A DNA stretch of 47,661 nt. Origin: a virus. Of this stretch, positions 22,163 through 29,481 are shown piece after piece; positions within the stretch are counted from its first letter, which is position 1; every line of letters begins with the position of its first letter. The translations under genes and the position numbers were made by a program. The notes beneath the pieces were generated by a model. The model had not been told where the DNA came from, did not search any database, and was given only the letters and a program-made list of their open reading frames with translations. Location: positions 1-47,661 of IMG/VR virus record IMGVR_UViG_3300042691_018045. One strand, written 5' to 3'.

Positions 22163-22908
22163 GCCAACTGATTAAGTATGAAGCCGCGTGCCGCGCTCTA
22201 GCAGAGTGCAAAGCTATCGACGAAGTTAAGGCGTGGGCAGACAAAGCCGCAGCAATGCAGGCCTATGGACGCATGGCTAAAGACAAGACGCTGGAGATTG
22301 ATGCGTCCGAAATCCGCATTCGCGCTGAGCGGCGTTTGGGCGAGATGCTGGCTGCGACAAAGGCAGAAGGTGGGTTGAAACCGTCATCGACGTTAAAACG
22401 CGGTCCCGTGGTCGTTGCGAACGACCACGGGGAATCAGCGGCGCCAAAGCTGGCAGATGCTGGCATCAGCAAAGACTTGTCAAGTCGCGCCCAAAAGCTT
22501 GCCGCTGTGCCAGAGGCAGAGTTTGAGGCAGAGGTGGGCGCATGGCGTGAACGCGTATCAGCGGAAGGCGCAAGGGTGTCCGCCCGTCTTGAAGCCGCTG
22601 GAGAGCGTGCGCAGATGAATAGGTCTACTGCAAAACAAAAGCCGGAACAGCACGAAGACGACGGCCCAAGCGCTGAAGAGATTGCTGAGGCAATGCGTGC
22701 GCAGCGTGACGATGCTGAGGCTGTTCGTTTGATTCTCGAAGCTGATGATGCGTTGGCTGCAATGACCGCAAAGTGCAAACAGCAAGCCGCTCAGATCCGC
22801 ATCTTGGAGGAGCGCATTCGTGGGCTGACGAACGAAGCCGCTCAAGCGGTTAGGTTGGCTAAGTCATGGCGGGCTAAGTGCGAGAAGTTGGAAAGGGCTA
22901 CAGCATGA
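22159..22908 (+). CDS. replication-type phage protein with coiled coil; contains a large inverted repeat
   Basis: 249 residues. The N-terminal section (ECKAIDEVKAWADKAAAMQAYGRMAKD... EIRIRAERRLGEMLAAT) recurs in phage and plasmid proteins placed before helicases. The middle has ADAGISKDLSSRAQKLAAVP, a DNA-binding-like HTH. The last third is a Glu/Arg coiled coil. The DNA between holds a perfect 12-bp inverted repeat at 22405-22431. Position just before helicase and primase suggests an origin-binding or loading role, like lambda O. That is inference. Confidence 0.62.
   Translation: MSQLIKYEAACRALAECKAIDEVKAWADKAAAMQAYGRMAKDKTLEIDASEIRIRAERRLGEMLAATKAEGGLKPSSTLKRGPVVVANDHGESAAPKLADAGISKDLSSRAQKLAAVPEAEFEAEVGAWRERVSAEGARVSARLEAAGERAQMNRSTAKQKPEQHEDDGPSAEEIAEAMRAQRDDAEAVRLILEADDALAAMTAKCKQQAAQIRILEERIRGLTNEAAQAVRLAKSWRAKCEKLERATA
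22405..22431. repeat. perfect 12-bp inverted repeat inside the replication-type gene
   Basis: CCCGTGGTCGTT at 22405-22416 and AACGACCACGGG at 22420-22431 are exact reverse complements, separated by GCG. No T-run follows, so it is not a terminator. Origins inside replication genes (lambda ori in O) and strong mRNA hairpins are both possible. Confidence 0.85.
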
Positions 22909-24458
22909 GCCAAATGCTCTGGCACGAGGATGCGCCCAACTATGCATCCGCCTGCTTTCCCCCGCCGCGTCCGTTCCAAGAGTCGTCACACGAATCATTG
23001 CGGCAAGGTGTCCGCGCTGGTCATCGCTGCCAAGTTCTGATGGCTCCCACCGGCGCTGGTAAGTCTTACCTCGGGTTGCGCATTGCACACGAAGCGCTAG
23101 CGCGTGGCAAAAAGGCTGTGTTTGTATGCGACCGGACCACACTAATTAACCAAACGAGCGAGGCGGCAGACCGCTACGGCTTAAGCGCTCACGGCATTCT
23201 TCAAGCGCAGCACTGGAGAGCAAATCCAGACATGCCGTTCCAGATTGCAAGCGCTCAAACCATCGCACGCCGTCAGTGGCCGGATGCTGACGTAATCATC
23301 ATTGACGAGTGCCACACCCAGCTTAAAGCGTGGACAGAGCACATTCAAGATTGCCGGGCTGCTGTTGTTGGTTTGTCTGCCACACCGTTTTCTGTCGGCC
23401 TGGGCAAGTTGTTTACCCGCTTGGTCAACGCTACGACCATGCACGAGTTAACTGAATCTGGTGTGCTTGTTCCGATGAAGGTTATGAGCTGCACACGTCC
23501 AGACATGACAGGTGCAGAGACATCGGGCGGCGAGTGGACAGACCGGGCCGCAGAAGAGCGCGGCATGGGCATCGTTGGTGATGTTGTCAGTGAGTGGGCG
23601 CGGCACGGGCAAAACAGAAAAACCATTGTCTTTGGTGCCACCATTTCACACTGTGAAGAGCTTTGCCGCCAGTTCAACCAAGCCGGTGTTATGGCTGCTC
23701 TGTTTACTTCGCACACAACGCCACAAGAGCGCGAAAGCCTTCTGAACGAGTACAAAAAGACTGACTCAGTTTTGCGGGTTCTCATCAGCGTTGAAGCGCT
23801 TGCAAAGGGGTTTGATGTTCCTGACGTTGGGTGCGTTGTGGATTGCAGACCGCTTCGCAAGAGTTTGAGCACCGCGATTCAGATGTGGGGCAGGGGGCTT
23901 CGGTCTTCGCCAGAAACAGGCAAGAAAGATTGCATCTTGCTTGACCACAGCGGGAACATCCTCCGATTCAAAGAAGACTTCGAGCGCATCTACTTTGATG
24001 GACTTGATGAACTTGATGCAGGCGAGAAGCTAGACAAAACCATTCGCAAGGACGAAGACGAAGAGGTTTCCGCTAAAGCTTGCCCGTCTTGTGGGCACAT
24101 GCCTTTCGTCAAACGCTGCATGGCTTGCGGGCATTCTGTTCAAACACCTAGCTTGATCGTCACTGACGCTGGCGAGATGCGTGAAGTGGTGATGCTTGGC
24201 GGCAAACGCATGGGCGACAACAAGCGCCACGTTTGGGAGCAGGCCGCAACTTATGCCCGCGCTCACAGCAAGCCAGACAGGCAGCAGGGTAGGGCGGCAA
24301 ACATCTTTCGCGACATCACTGGCCAGTGGCCACCTCGTGGTTGGCATGTTGATTCAACGCCAGGTGTTGAGATTACCAAGCCAGTGCTGAACAAGATTCG
24401 ACAGAAAAACATTGCTTACTCACATGTGTCCAAGCGGGAGATAGCACATGCAGTTTGA
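22905..24458 (+). CDS. superfamily 2 DEAD-type helicase
   Basis: 517 residues from the ATG at 22905 (ATGA overlap). Motif I APTGAGKSYL at about 46, motif II IIIDECHT (a DECH box), motif III GLSATPFS, motif IV FGATISHCEEL, motif V SVEALAKGFDVPDVG, motif VI QMWGRGLRSS. The C-terminal part has two Cys pairs (CPSCG, CMACG) that form a zinc ribbon. It would unwind DNA at the phage origin and works with the following primase, as in other phages with paired DECH helicase and Toprim primase genes. Start overlaps the preceding stop. Confidence 0.9.
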   Translation: MSQMLWHEDAPNYASACFPPPRPFQESSHESLRQGVRAGHRCQVLMAPTGAGKSYLGLRIAHEALARGKKAVFVCDRTTLINQTSEAADRYGLSAHGILQAQHWRANPDMPFQIASAQTIARRQWPDADVIIIDECHTQLKAWTEHIQDCRAAVVGLSATPFSVGLGKLFTRLVNATTMHELTESGVLVPMKVMSCTRPDMTGAETSGGEWTDRAAEERGMGIVGDVVSEWARHGQNRKTIVFGATISHCEELCRQFNQAGVMAALFTSHTTPQERESLLNEYKKTDSVLRVLISVEALAKGFDVPDVGCVVDCRPLRKSLSTAIQMWGRGLRSSPETGKKDCILLDHSGNILRFKEDFERIYFDGLDELDAGEKLDKTIRKDEDEEVSAKACPSCGHMPFVKRCMACGHSVQTPSLIVTDAGEMREVVMLGGKRMGDNKRHVWEQAATYARAHSKPDRQQGRAANIFRDITGQWPPRGWHVDSTPGVEITKPVLNKIRQKNIAYSHVSKREIAHAV

Positions 24459-25302
24459 TGCCTTCTGCCGCGCTCACGGCTTGATTGTTGATTCCTTGAT
24501 TGCTGGCCGTTGGGTGCGCGTTCCGACTGTCGATCATCCACGTAAAAAGAACGGTGCCTACAAGTTCCTTGGTGACATTGGCTGGGTGCAAAACCACGCC
24601 ACCAATGTTGATGTGAGCACATGGCGACCAGATGCTGATGCGCCAAAGATTGACACACAAGCCATTGCAAACAAGGCCGCAGAGTTCGAGCGCCGCATGG
24701 TTGATGGCTGGGCTAGGGCAGCGAAGAAAGCGGAGGCGTTGATCCGTGAAGCAAAACAAATGCCTCACCCGTACCTACAGAACAAAGGTTTTAAAGACGC
24801 CAAAGGTCTGGTCTTAGCTGATGAGTCATTGGTTATCCCAATGCGTCACTGGAAGACGAATGCGGTTCAAGGTGCGCAGCTTATTCGTTGGAATTCTGAC
24901 GAGCGCCGGTTTGAGAAAAAGATGCTGCCAGGAATGCGAGCCAAAGGCGCTGTGTTTCGCATTGGATCGACAAATGCAGCACGCACTTGGTTGGTTGAGG
25001 GGTTTGCCACTGGCTTGAGTGTTGAGGCTGCTGTGAGGCTTTTAAACCTTCGTGATTCCGTTGTGGTGTGTTTCAGCGTTGGCAACCTCATTCATGTTGC
25101 TCCGCAGATTTCTGGAGAGTTGTTTGCGTTTGCGGACAACGACGAAAGCGGCGCTGGTGAGGCTGGGGCCAAGAAGGCAGGGCTCAGGTATTGCATGAGC
25201 GGGACAGTCGGACATGACGCCAACGACATGCACAAGAAGGAAGGAATTTTCAGAGTCGCATCACTGATGGTTGATGCAACACAGAGCGAACCAGTTTCAT
25301 AG
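24448..25302 (+). CDS. Toprim-domain primase
   Basis: 284 residues, start overlapping the helicase stop by 11 bases. The N-terminus, about 1-100, is of the type preceding phage primase cores. The Toprim domain includes WLVEGFATGLSVEAA (catalytic Glu), FAFADNDESGAGEAGA (DxD), and GHDANDMHKK. It makes RNA primers for lagging strands, with the helicase before it. A zinc-binding domain at the N-terminus is not seen, so template recognition may lie in the helicase partner. Confidence 0.88.
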   Translation: MQFDAFCRAHGLIVDSLIAGRWVRVPTVDHPRKKNGAYKFLGDIGWVQNHATNVDVSTWRPDADAPKIDTQAIANKAAEFERRMVDGWARAAKKAEALIREAKQMPHPYLQNKGFKDAKGLVLADESLVIPMRHWKTNAVQGAQLIRWNSDERRFEKKMLPGMRAKGAVFRIGSTNAARTWLVEGFATGLSVEAAVRLLNLRDSVVVCFSVGNLIHVAPQISGELFAFADNDESGAGEAGAKKAGLRYCMSGTVGHDANDMHKKEGIFRVASLMVDATQSEPVS

Positions 25303-25579
25303 ATTGATTGTGTTTTTCACTGCGCTGGTTGGACATGGTGTAACGGCAGCGGCGCAGGGTGAGTCCCCTACTGTTGGATTAGGTGCTGAAACAGGGGAAA
25401 GGGTGGCGAAGTGAGCGCCCTTGCATCGAACGGCTGACGGGTCATGTGACGCGACGGGTTTTGTCGATGAACGTGTGAAGGCTTAGCTCAGGATGGGCTA
25501 GGTCTGTCCGCTCGGGGTTTTGTCATGTGTTGGTGATGAGCAAGACATGAAGTTATTGATTAGAGAGAGTTGAACTTGT
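25303..25579 (+). ncRNA. structured non-coding segment, function unknown
   Basis: 277 bases without a plausible gene. Stem-loops can be drawn at 25366-25397 (CTGTT/AACAG extended by CCC/GGG over a TA bulge), 25399-25422 (AAGGGTG/CGCCCTT), 25452-25466 (CGAC/GTCG) and 25484-25500 (TAGC/GCTA). GGGTTTTGTC occurs twice, at 25456 and 25515. Purine-rich single strands between stems give the look of a folded RNA; group II intron domain I was considered but no domain V or reverse transcriptase is visible. Could be a regulatory RNA, an intron remnant or an origin. Confidence 0.4.
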
Positions 25580-26053
25580 ATGAAAAAACGCTCCAAGTAC
25601 CGGCCAAAGATGGTTATCACAGACCCGCTAAGCCTGCTTCGCCCAGCAAGCAAAGAAAAGCGTGACGCAGTGATGCTGAAGTTTTTGACGGCGCTGCATG
25701 AGATGTCGTGCGGCAGGCATCCAGGGGTTGAGGAGTGGCGCAGCTTGTCTGATTGCGTGAATACAACCGAGACGCTAGCAACACGCTTAGAGAAGCTGGA
25801 CCCATCCGAAGTGATGCCCACAGTGAATGCAGCCATTGAAGGCATGGTGGCCGCATCAAATCGATTCAAGGCGGGAAAAGGCATGCGCCTTGATGCTGCT
25901 GGTCTTGCAGCGCTGCGGGACGTTGTGTCCATTTATGGGCAGTGCCTTGAGTCGCTGACCGAGCGGGAAATGGCCGTGGCGCAGGCTGAAACGCAGCGGC
26001 GTGTGAATGAGATTTATCGGCGGAAGGAAAGCTTGGAGGTTGTATGTGTTTGA
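25580..26053 (+). CDS. conserved phage protein, unknown function
   Basis: 157 residues starting MKKRSKYRPKMVITDPL, a pattern I recall from a protein of unknown function found after the primase region in many betaproteobacterial phages. Later segments LSDCVNTTETLATRLE and LAALRDVVSIYGQCLESLT are helical. No enzymatic motif. Its end overlaps the small zinc-knuckle gene. Confidence 0.65.
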   Translation: MKKRSKYRPKMVITDPLSLLRPASKEKRDAVMLKFLTALHEMSCGRHPGVEEWRSLSDCVNTTETLATRLEKLDPSEVMPTVNAAIEGMVAASNRFKAGKGMRLDAAGLAALRDVVSIYGQCLESLTEREMAVAQAETQRRVNEIYRRKESLEVVCV

Positions 26054-26133
26054 CCGAAAAACAGTGCATCAACTGCCTGAGAAAAGGCCACAGCTCGCAT
26101 CAATGCCCGTGGCGCAACTACATGGAGAAATGA
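26044..26133 (+). CDS. 29-residue CCHC zinc-knuckle protein
   Basis: Very short gene, overlapping the previous stop by 10 bases. CINCLRKGHSSHQC is a perfect C-x2-C-x4-H-x4-C zinc knuckle, the retroviral nucleocapsid pattern, which binds single-stranded nucleic acid. The rest, PWRNYMEK, is a short tail. The exact spacing makes chance unlikely. Role in the phage unknown. Confidence 0.62.
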   Translation: MCLTEKQCINCLRKGHSSHQCPWRNYMEK

Positions 26134-26134
26134 A

Positions 26135-26338
26135 TTGACCGATGACAGACAGCCCCCGAATATGGGCCAGTTCACGCCAGCTCAACCAAGCCCGCGATTC
26201 ATGCTTACCTGCGCTAGGTGCAGCGGTAGGCACGATGGATTCGGCGCGAAGCTTTGGATCAAAAGCACGAGGTTAATGATGTGCGCGGCATGTGCTGAAG
26301 AGCGAGAGGCTCGAAGAATGGAAAGGATTGCGGCGTGA
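26135..26338 (+). CDS. small zinc-binding protein
   Basis: 67 residues from a TTG at 26135 with GGAG eight bases upstream; an in-frame ATG at 26162 is the alternative. CARC and CAAC pairs, 26 residues apart, suggest one zinc site. The C-terminus is a basic helix (EEREARRMERIAA). Confidence 0.55.
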   Translation: MTDDRQPPNMGQFTPAQPSPRFMLTCARCSGRHDGFGAKLWIKSTRLMMCAACAEEREARRMERIAA

Positions 26339-26563
26339 ATGACATGCCAATCATGCGAAGCCAGAAAGCAGAACAGGCACTCGGGCCGAGTGAACTTTAC
26401 GTGCTTGAGTTGTTGCGCCACTTTGGTGCTGAAGGCGGCGAGCCACAAGGAATTCAGGGAATTGCTGCTGGACACGATAGCGATGCGCAGGAGTTCGCCT
26501 CCGAGAGATCAGATATTGGACGGGGCTCGCAAGTTATACGCTGCCCAAAGAAAGGCGCGATGA
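26339..26563 (+). CDS. small zinc-binding protein (TCQSCEARK type)
   Basis: 74 residues. TCQSC at 2-6 and CLSCC at about 22-26 form a zinc ribbon; the rest (FRELLLDTIAMRRSSPPRDQ) is helical. I recall similar short proteins in phages of Pseudomonas and Burkholderiales. The frame beginning at 26335 is rejected because it lacks these features. Confidence 0.68.
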   Translation: MTCQSCEARKQNRHSGRVNFTCLSCCATLVLKAASHKEFRELLLDTIAMRRSSPPRDQILDGARKLYAAQRKAR

Positions 26564-26582
26564 TTTTGCTGGGGTATTGCAA

Positions 26583-26765
26583 ATGAAGTGCCCTGAGTGC
26601 CGAAGACCAACAAAGGTCAAAGAGGTTAGGCCAACACCAAACAACGGGCAAAGGCGTCGTTATGACTGCCTATGTGGCTACAAGTGGTCAACAAGGGAAA
26701 CGATAGAGGTGCTTGAGAGAGGCGGTGCTGCGGAGCGGTATTACAAGGAGATGGCGAATGTTTAG
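26583..26765 (+). CDS. NrdR-like zinc-ribbon protein
   Basis: 60 residues: MKCPECRRPTKVKEVRPTP...RRRYDCLCGYKWSTRETIEV. The CPxC...RPxxxxxxRRRxxCxCGxxxxTxE layout is that of the zinc ribbon of the NrdR repressor and related phage zinc-ribbon proteins, but the ATP-cone is absent. A transcription-related or DNA-binding role is possible. Fourth in a row of small zinc proteins. Confidence 0.65.
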   Translation: MKCPECRRPTKVKEVRPTPNNGQRRRYDCLCGYKWSTRETIEVLERGGAAERYYKEMANV

Positions 26766-27120
26766 ATTCACGCCAAAGGAGTTCTATGCGCTTGGCCGCA
26801 AACCGAAGGGTGAAGGCGAAGCCAGGATGAATAAAACCGAGGCCGAGTACGCCCAGATGCTTGACCTTGAGAAGCATTCGGGCGGGATCGTGTTCTGGCG
26901 GTTTGAGGCCATCAAGATTCGCTTGGCAGACAACACCCACTACACCCCTGACTTCCTGGTGTGTCGCTCCGATATGCGCCTGGAGTGTCACGAAGTAAAG
27001 GGCGGCTTCATCATGGATGACGCCAAGGTGAAATTGAAGGTGGCCGCTGAAACCTGCCCGTTTGGGTTTGTGCTGGCGCAGAAGTCAAAAGGTGCTTGGC
27101 ATGTGGAGGTGTTGGCATGA
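26758..27120 (+). CDS. phage PD-(D/E)xK nuclease (DUF1064-like)
   Basis: 120 residues from the ATG at 26758, with AAGGAG seven bases upstream. YTPDFLVCRSDMRLECHEVKGG contains the nuclease signature: Asp in PDF and ExK as EVK. An upstream Glu in MNKTEAEYA completes the site. DUF1064-type phage nucleases resemble Holliday-junction resolvases and may resolve replication intermediates before packaging. Overlaps both neighbours. Confidence 0.78.
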   Translation: MFRFTPKEFYALGRKPKGEGEARMNKTEAEYAQMLDLEKHSGGIVFWRFEAIKIRLADNTHYTPDFLVCRSDMRLECHEVKGGFIMDDAKVKLKVAAETCPFGFVLAQKSKGAWHVEVLA

Positions 27121-27611
27121 CTCCAACCTTTCATGGTGAGGTAATGCTTCTTGATTGGAGCGAAAGCCACCGAGGTGGTGCCAAGGTTGTTTTTCTACTG
27201 GCAGACCGTGACGACCTGGATGTTTTTAGGCTGATGACGGTTGCCAAAGGGAAAAAGGCGGGGCAGCGCCTTGCATGCGTGCTTGTGGAAATTGGCGACG
27301 ATGAACAACCAAAGCCGCCGCCAGAGCCCGCCAAGTACCGCGAAGGCCCGCAAACTCCCGCAGAAGACCGCAAAGGAGGTCCACTTGCGAAGCTGGCCGG
27401 TATGTGGTGCAACAGCCCCGACTTCCAGGAATGGTCAGGCTACAGAACACCAGAAGATGCCCGCATGTTCATTCTTCATAACTGCGGCATTGAAAGTCGG
27501 GCCGATTTGGATCACAACGAAGAGGCGGCAAGATTGTTTCACCACCTCATTCGCATTCAGTACTCAGGCTGGCTGAAGGAAACGGGGAGGGCGGCATGCC
27601 AAGTTACCTGA
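27117..27611 (+). CDS. phage protein, unknown function
   Basis: 164 residues from the ATG at 27117. N-terminal half is beta-rich (FHGEVMLLDWSESHRGGAKVVFLL); a Pro/Lys linker follows (DDEQPKPPPEPAKYREGP), then a helical C-terminal part, SGYRTPEDARMFILHNCGIESRADLD, that recalls proteins in the nin-type region of other phages. Its end overlaps the YbcO-like gene. Confidence 0.6.
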   Translation: MTPTFHGEVMLLDWSESHRGGAKVVFLLADRDDLDVFRLMTVAKGKKAGQRLACVLVEIGDDEQPKPPPEPAKYREGPQTPAEDRKGGPLAKLAGMWCNSPDFQEWSGYRTPEDARMFILHNCGIESRADLDHNEEAARLFHHLIRIQYSGWLKETGRAACQVT

Positions 27612-27895
27612 AGCAACCAATATTCCGCAGCGAAAAGCACCGCCGAGCAGTCGCAAGCCAGGAATGCGGCGGCTGTGATTCGTTTGCAGGCTCACAGGCA
27701 GCGCACGAGAACATGAACAAAGGCATGGGCCTGAAAGTCAGTGATGCACGCTGCGCTGCCCTATGCCCGATATGTCACCGCGAGCTAGACCAGGGCGCCA
27801 GCATGACCAGGGAAGAGCGGCGCGAGTTTTGGAAGGATGCCTTTATCAAAACGATTGTGCGCATGATCGAGCGCGGTGTGCTGGTTGTTAAATAA
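27596..27895 (+). CDS. YbcO-like (DUF1364) HNH nuclease
   Basis: 99 residues. Core: EKHRRAVASQECGGC, QAAHENMNKGMGLKVSDARCAALCPICHRELDQG, then MTREERREFWKDAF. The His of AAH, the Cys/His set CPICH and the spacing match YbcO, a nin-region nuclease involved in recombination. The GMGLK loop is typical of the family. Confidence 0.8.
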   Translation: MPSYLKQPIFRSEKHRRAVASQECGGCDSFAGSQAAHENMNKGMGLKVSDARCAALCPICHRELDQGASMTREERREFWKDAFIKTIVRMIERGVLVVK

Positions 27896-27906
27896 AGGGG
27901 AAAAAC

Positions 27907-28137
27907 ATGGATGACGATGGAATCGATGAATCTGCTGTTGAAGAAATGACCGCTTACTACAGCGAAGCAATGAAATTGCACGATAGCAAATTCCATTGCG
28001 AACTTGTCTATGCTGTTTTGCAATCACTCGTGTTGCTCGATCCTGATTCAGATGCACGGCTCAGATTTGTTGCGGAGTCTGCAAGAGATCTCTGTTTGGA
28101 CGCTCACAACACTATCGGAATGACAGAGATTCACTGA
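27907..28137 (+). CDS. small acidic protein, unknown function
   Basis: 76 residues with Asp/Glu-rich N-terminus (MDDDGIDESAVEEMTAYY) and helical remainder. GGGG-rich Shine-Dalgarno (AAAGGGGAAAAAC) before the ATG. Unrecognised. Confidence 0.6.
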   Translation: MDDDGIDESAVEEMTAYYSEAMKLHDSKFHCELVYAVLQSLVLLDPDSDARLRFVAESARDLCLDAHNTIGMTEIH

Positions 28138-28147
28138 ATCTAATCAC

Positions 28148-28366
28148 ATGATGAACATGTACGCCTGCCACAACCGCGCACCGTTCAAGCGCACCCTAAC
28201 GGTTCAGGACGGCTACAAACCAGACGGCACGCGCCACATGATTGAGGTGCCGTTCACCATGAGTCCGCATTGCGAATACACCACGACAGAGCTTGGTCGC
28301 TTTGACTCACGATGCGTTGGGTGTAAGCACAAGGCGCAATCGTTGCAGCTAGAAGGAATCGCATGA
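28148..28366 (+). CDS. small Cys-containing phage protein
   Basis: 72 residues. PHCEYTTTELGRFDSRCVGCKH supplies Cys and His in a probable metal site. The start may be the second ATG at 28151. Overlaps the next gene by four bases. Confidence 0.6.
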   Translation: MMNMYACHNRAPFKRTLTVQDGYKPDGTRHMIEVPFTMSPHCEYTTTELGRFDSRCVGCKHKAQSLQLEGIA

Positions 28367-28554
28367 GCACATCCGGCTACATGAAAATTGTTGAGCGCCA
28401 ATCAGAGAGAGATCAACTACTTGCTGTCCTGCGCCAGTTCCGCCAAGAGCTAAAAGCGGTCGGCAGGGTGCGTGATGCTCACTTGATTGAGTGGGCTATT
28501 GATCGTGTTAGGCGGAAACAGCTTGGAGATCATGCTAGAATCGCGCCCACATAA
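28363..28554 (+). CDS. 63-residue helical protein, unknown function
   Basis: Basic, helical protein (LLAVLRQFRQELKAVGRVRDAHLIEWAIDRVRR). ATGA overlap with the gene before. It lies just ahead of the antiterminator-like gene. Unrecognised. Confidence 0.58.
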   Translation: MSTSGYMKIVERQSERDQLLAVLRQFRQELKAVGRVRDAHLIEWAIDRVRRKQLGDHARIAPT

Positions 28555-28613
28555 GCGCGTCGGCAAAGAATCAACGTGCAGCAGGTAACGGCTTTGAGGA
28601 ATACGGAAATGCC

Positions 28614-29126
28614 TTGTCAATACTTGACCGCTACGCCTCAGCCGTCCGCAGCTCCAACCTGCGCAGCCAGCCAAACACCACTTTCTCTGACCCTGACGTA
28701 ATCGGGGCATTTGGGTTTGCTGGGAAGCATGAGCCGCTAGGGGTTGCGCTTCAGCGGCTGTTCACTGGAGATAACACCGCAGCAAAGTCTGTTATCGATG
28801 TGTTGGCTGACAAGCTATTAGGCCAATTCTCAGGAAAGCTGAATGCCGCTGGCTCAAGAAGGGTTGCAGCAGCGGTGCTGGAGTGGAATAGAAATAGTGT
28901 GTGCCCTGTGTGTCACGGATCGGCTTACGAGGTAGTCCCAGGCACACCAAGCCTCAGCGACAAGGAATGCAAAGCATGCCGAGGGACAGGCAAGAAGCTG
29001 TTTCAGAAACAGTTCCATAAGTCAGACCTGACGTATGCGGACTGGGCACAGGTGCAAATAGAGATTGCTCAAAGCAGGGCGGGCCAGGAAGCCATGAAAG
29101 CTATTGCACCAAGTCTTGATTTGTGA
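28614..29126 (+). CDS. Q-like late antiterminator
   Basis: 170 residues from a TTG start (ILDRYASAVRSSNLRS). Residues about 97-125 have the pattern CPVCHGSAYEV...CKACRGTG, a DnaJ-like double Cys pair found in the zinc finger of Phage_antitermQ proteins (phage 82 Q type). It is the last gene before the late leader and the terminase genes, which fits a Q-type regulator loading on RNA polymerase at the late promoter. A weak GGAA precedes the TTG. Confidence 0.75.
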   Translation: MSILDRYASAVRSSNLRSQPNTTFSDPDVIGAFGFAGKHEPLGVALQRLFTGDNTAAKSVIDVLADKLLGQFSGKLNAAGSRRVAAAVLEWNRNSVCPVCHGSAYEVVPGTPSLSDKECKACRGTGKKLFQKQFHKSDLTYADWAQVQIEIAQSRAGQEAMKAIAPSLDL

Positions 29127-29246
29127 TACAAACTCGCAGCCAATAATGGAAGCCCGGTCGGGCTCGCAAAAGAACACTGGGCAGCACAAGTAGAAGCTTT
29201 GCTGTCCCCGAAAGAAACACAAGCCGCCTTAACCTGGCGGCTTTTT
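29119..29246 (+). promoter_or_regulatory. late promoter and leader with terminator (PR'-tR'-like)
   Basis: Candidate promoter: -35 TTGTGA (121-126 in the 29xxx block) and -10 TAATGG or AATAAT (142-149). A short hairpin AGCCC GGTC GGGCT follows at 29151-29164. Then comes the terminator AGCCGCC (29222-29228)/GGCGGCT (29236-29242) with a T-run to 29246. A promoter, short leader and terminator directly after a Q-like gene is the lambda late-control layout. The exact promoter boxes are inference; the terminator is clear. Confidence 0.6.
29222..29246 (+). terminator. intrinsic terminator of the late leader (tR'-like)
   Basis: AGCCGCC/GGCGGCT, 7-bp GC-rich stem, 7-nt loop, five T residues. Lies between the Q-like gene and the terminase genes. 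Confidence 0.82.
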
Positions 29247-29481
29247 GCATTTCAGGCCCCAATCCACCCACATCAGCCAGCACTAGACCGCCAGGTCATG
29301 GCTACCAGGGTGGCGCGTGCAGCGTCAACGCACAGGGCAAGCGGTTACATGCCTGCGCAGGCATCCACTCTAAACATGGACCGCATCACGCGACGCGGTG
29401 ACGAGCTATCGGCGGGTACTCCATCCGACTGGTGGGCGGCGGGCGCGTGACATCGTTGTTTGAAGTAACCGGGAAGCAGCC
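29247..29481 (+). other. 235-base gap before the terminase genes
   Basis: No convincing gene is seen. A frame crossing the leader terminator (29199-29450) has an Ala/Arg composition without motifs and is not accepted. The segment may hold the pac region, as is common just before or within the small terminase gene, but no repeat array was found. Confidence 0.4.

Noticed and set aside
25330-25400. tRNA-like segment (GGTGTAACGGCAGC resembles a D-arm)
   Set aside because: No T-arm with TTCGA loop, no pairing acceptor arms and no proper anticodon stem could be placed.
26335-26586. 83-residue frame starting at a GTG
   Set aside because: It overlaps almost all of the zinc-binding protein at 26339-26563, which has CxxC pairs and a familiar pattern; this frame has no recognisable feature.
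29199-29450. 83-residue frame in the late leader
   Set aside because: It spans the terminator at 29222-29246, has Ala/Arg-rich composition without motif, and no Shine-Dalgarno.
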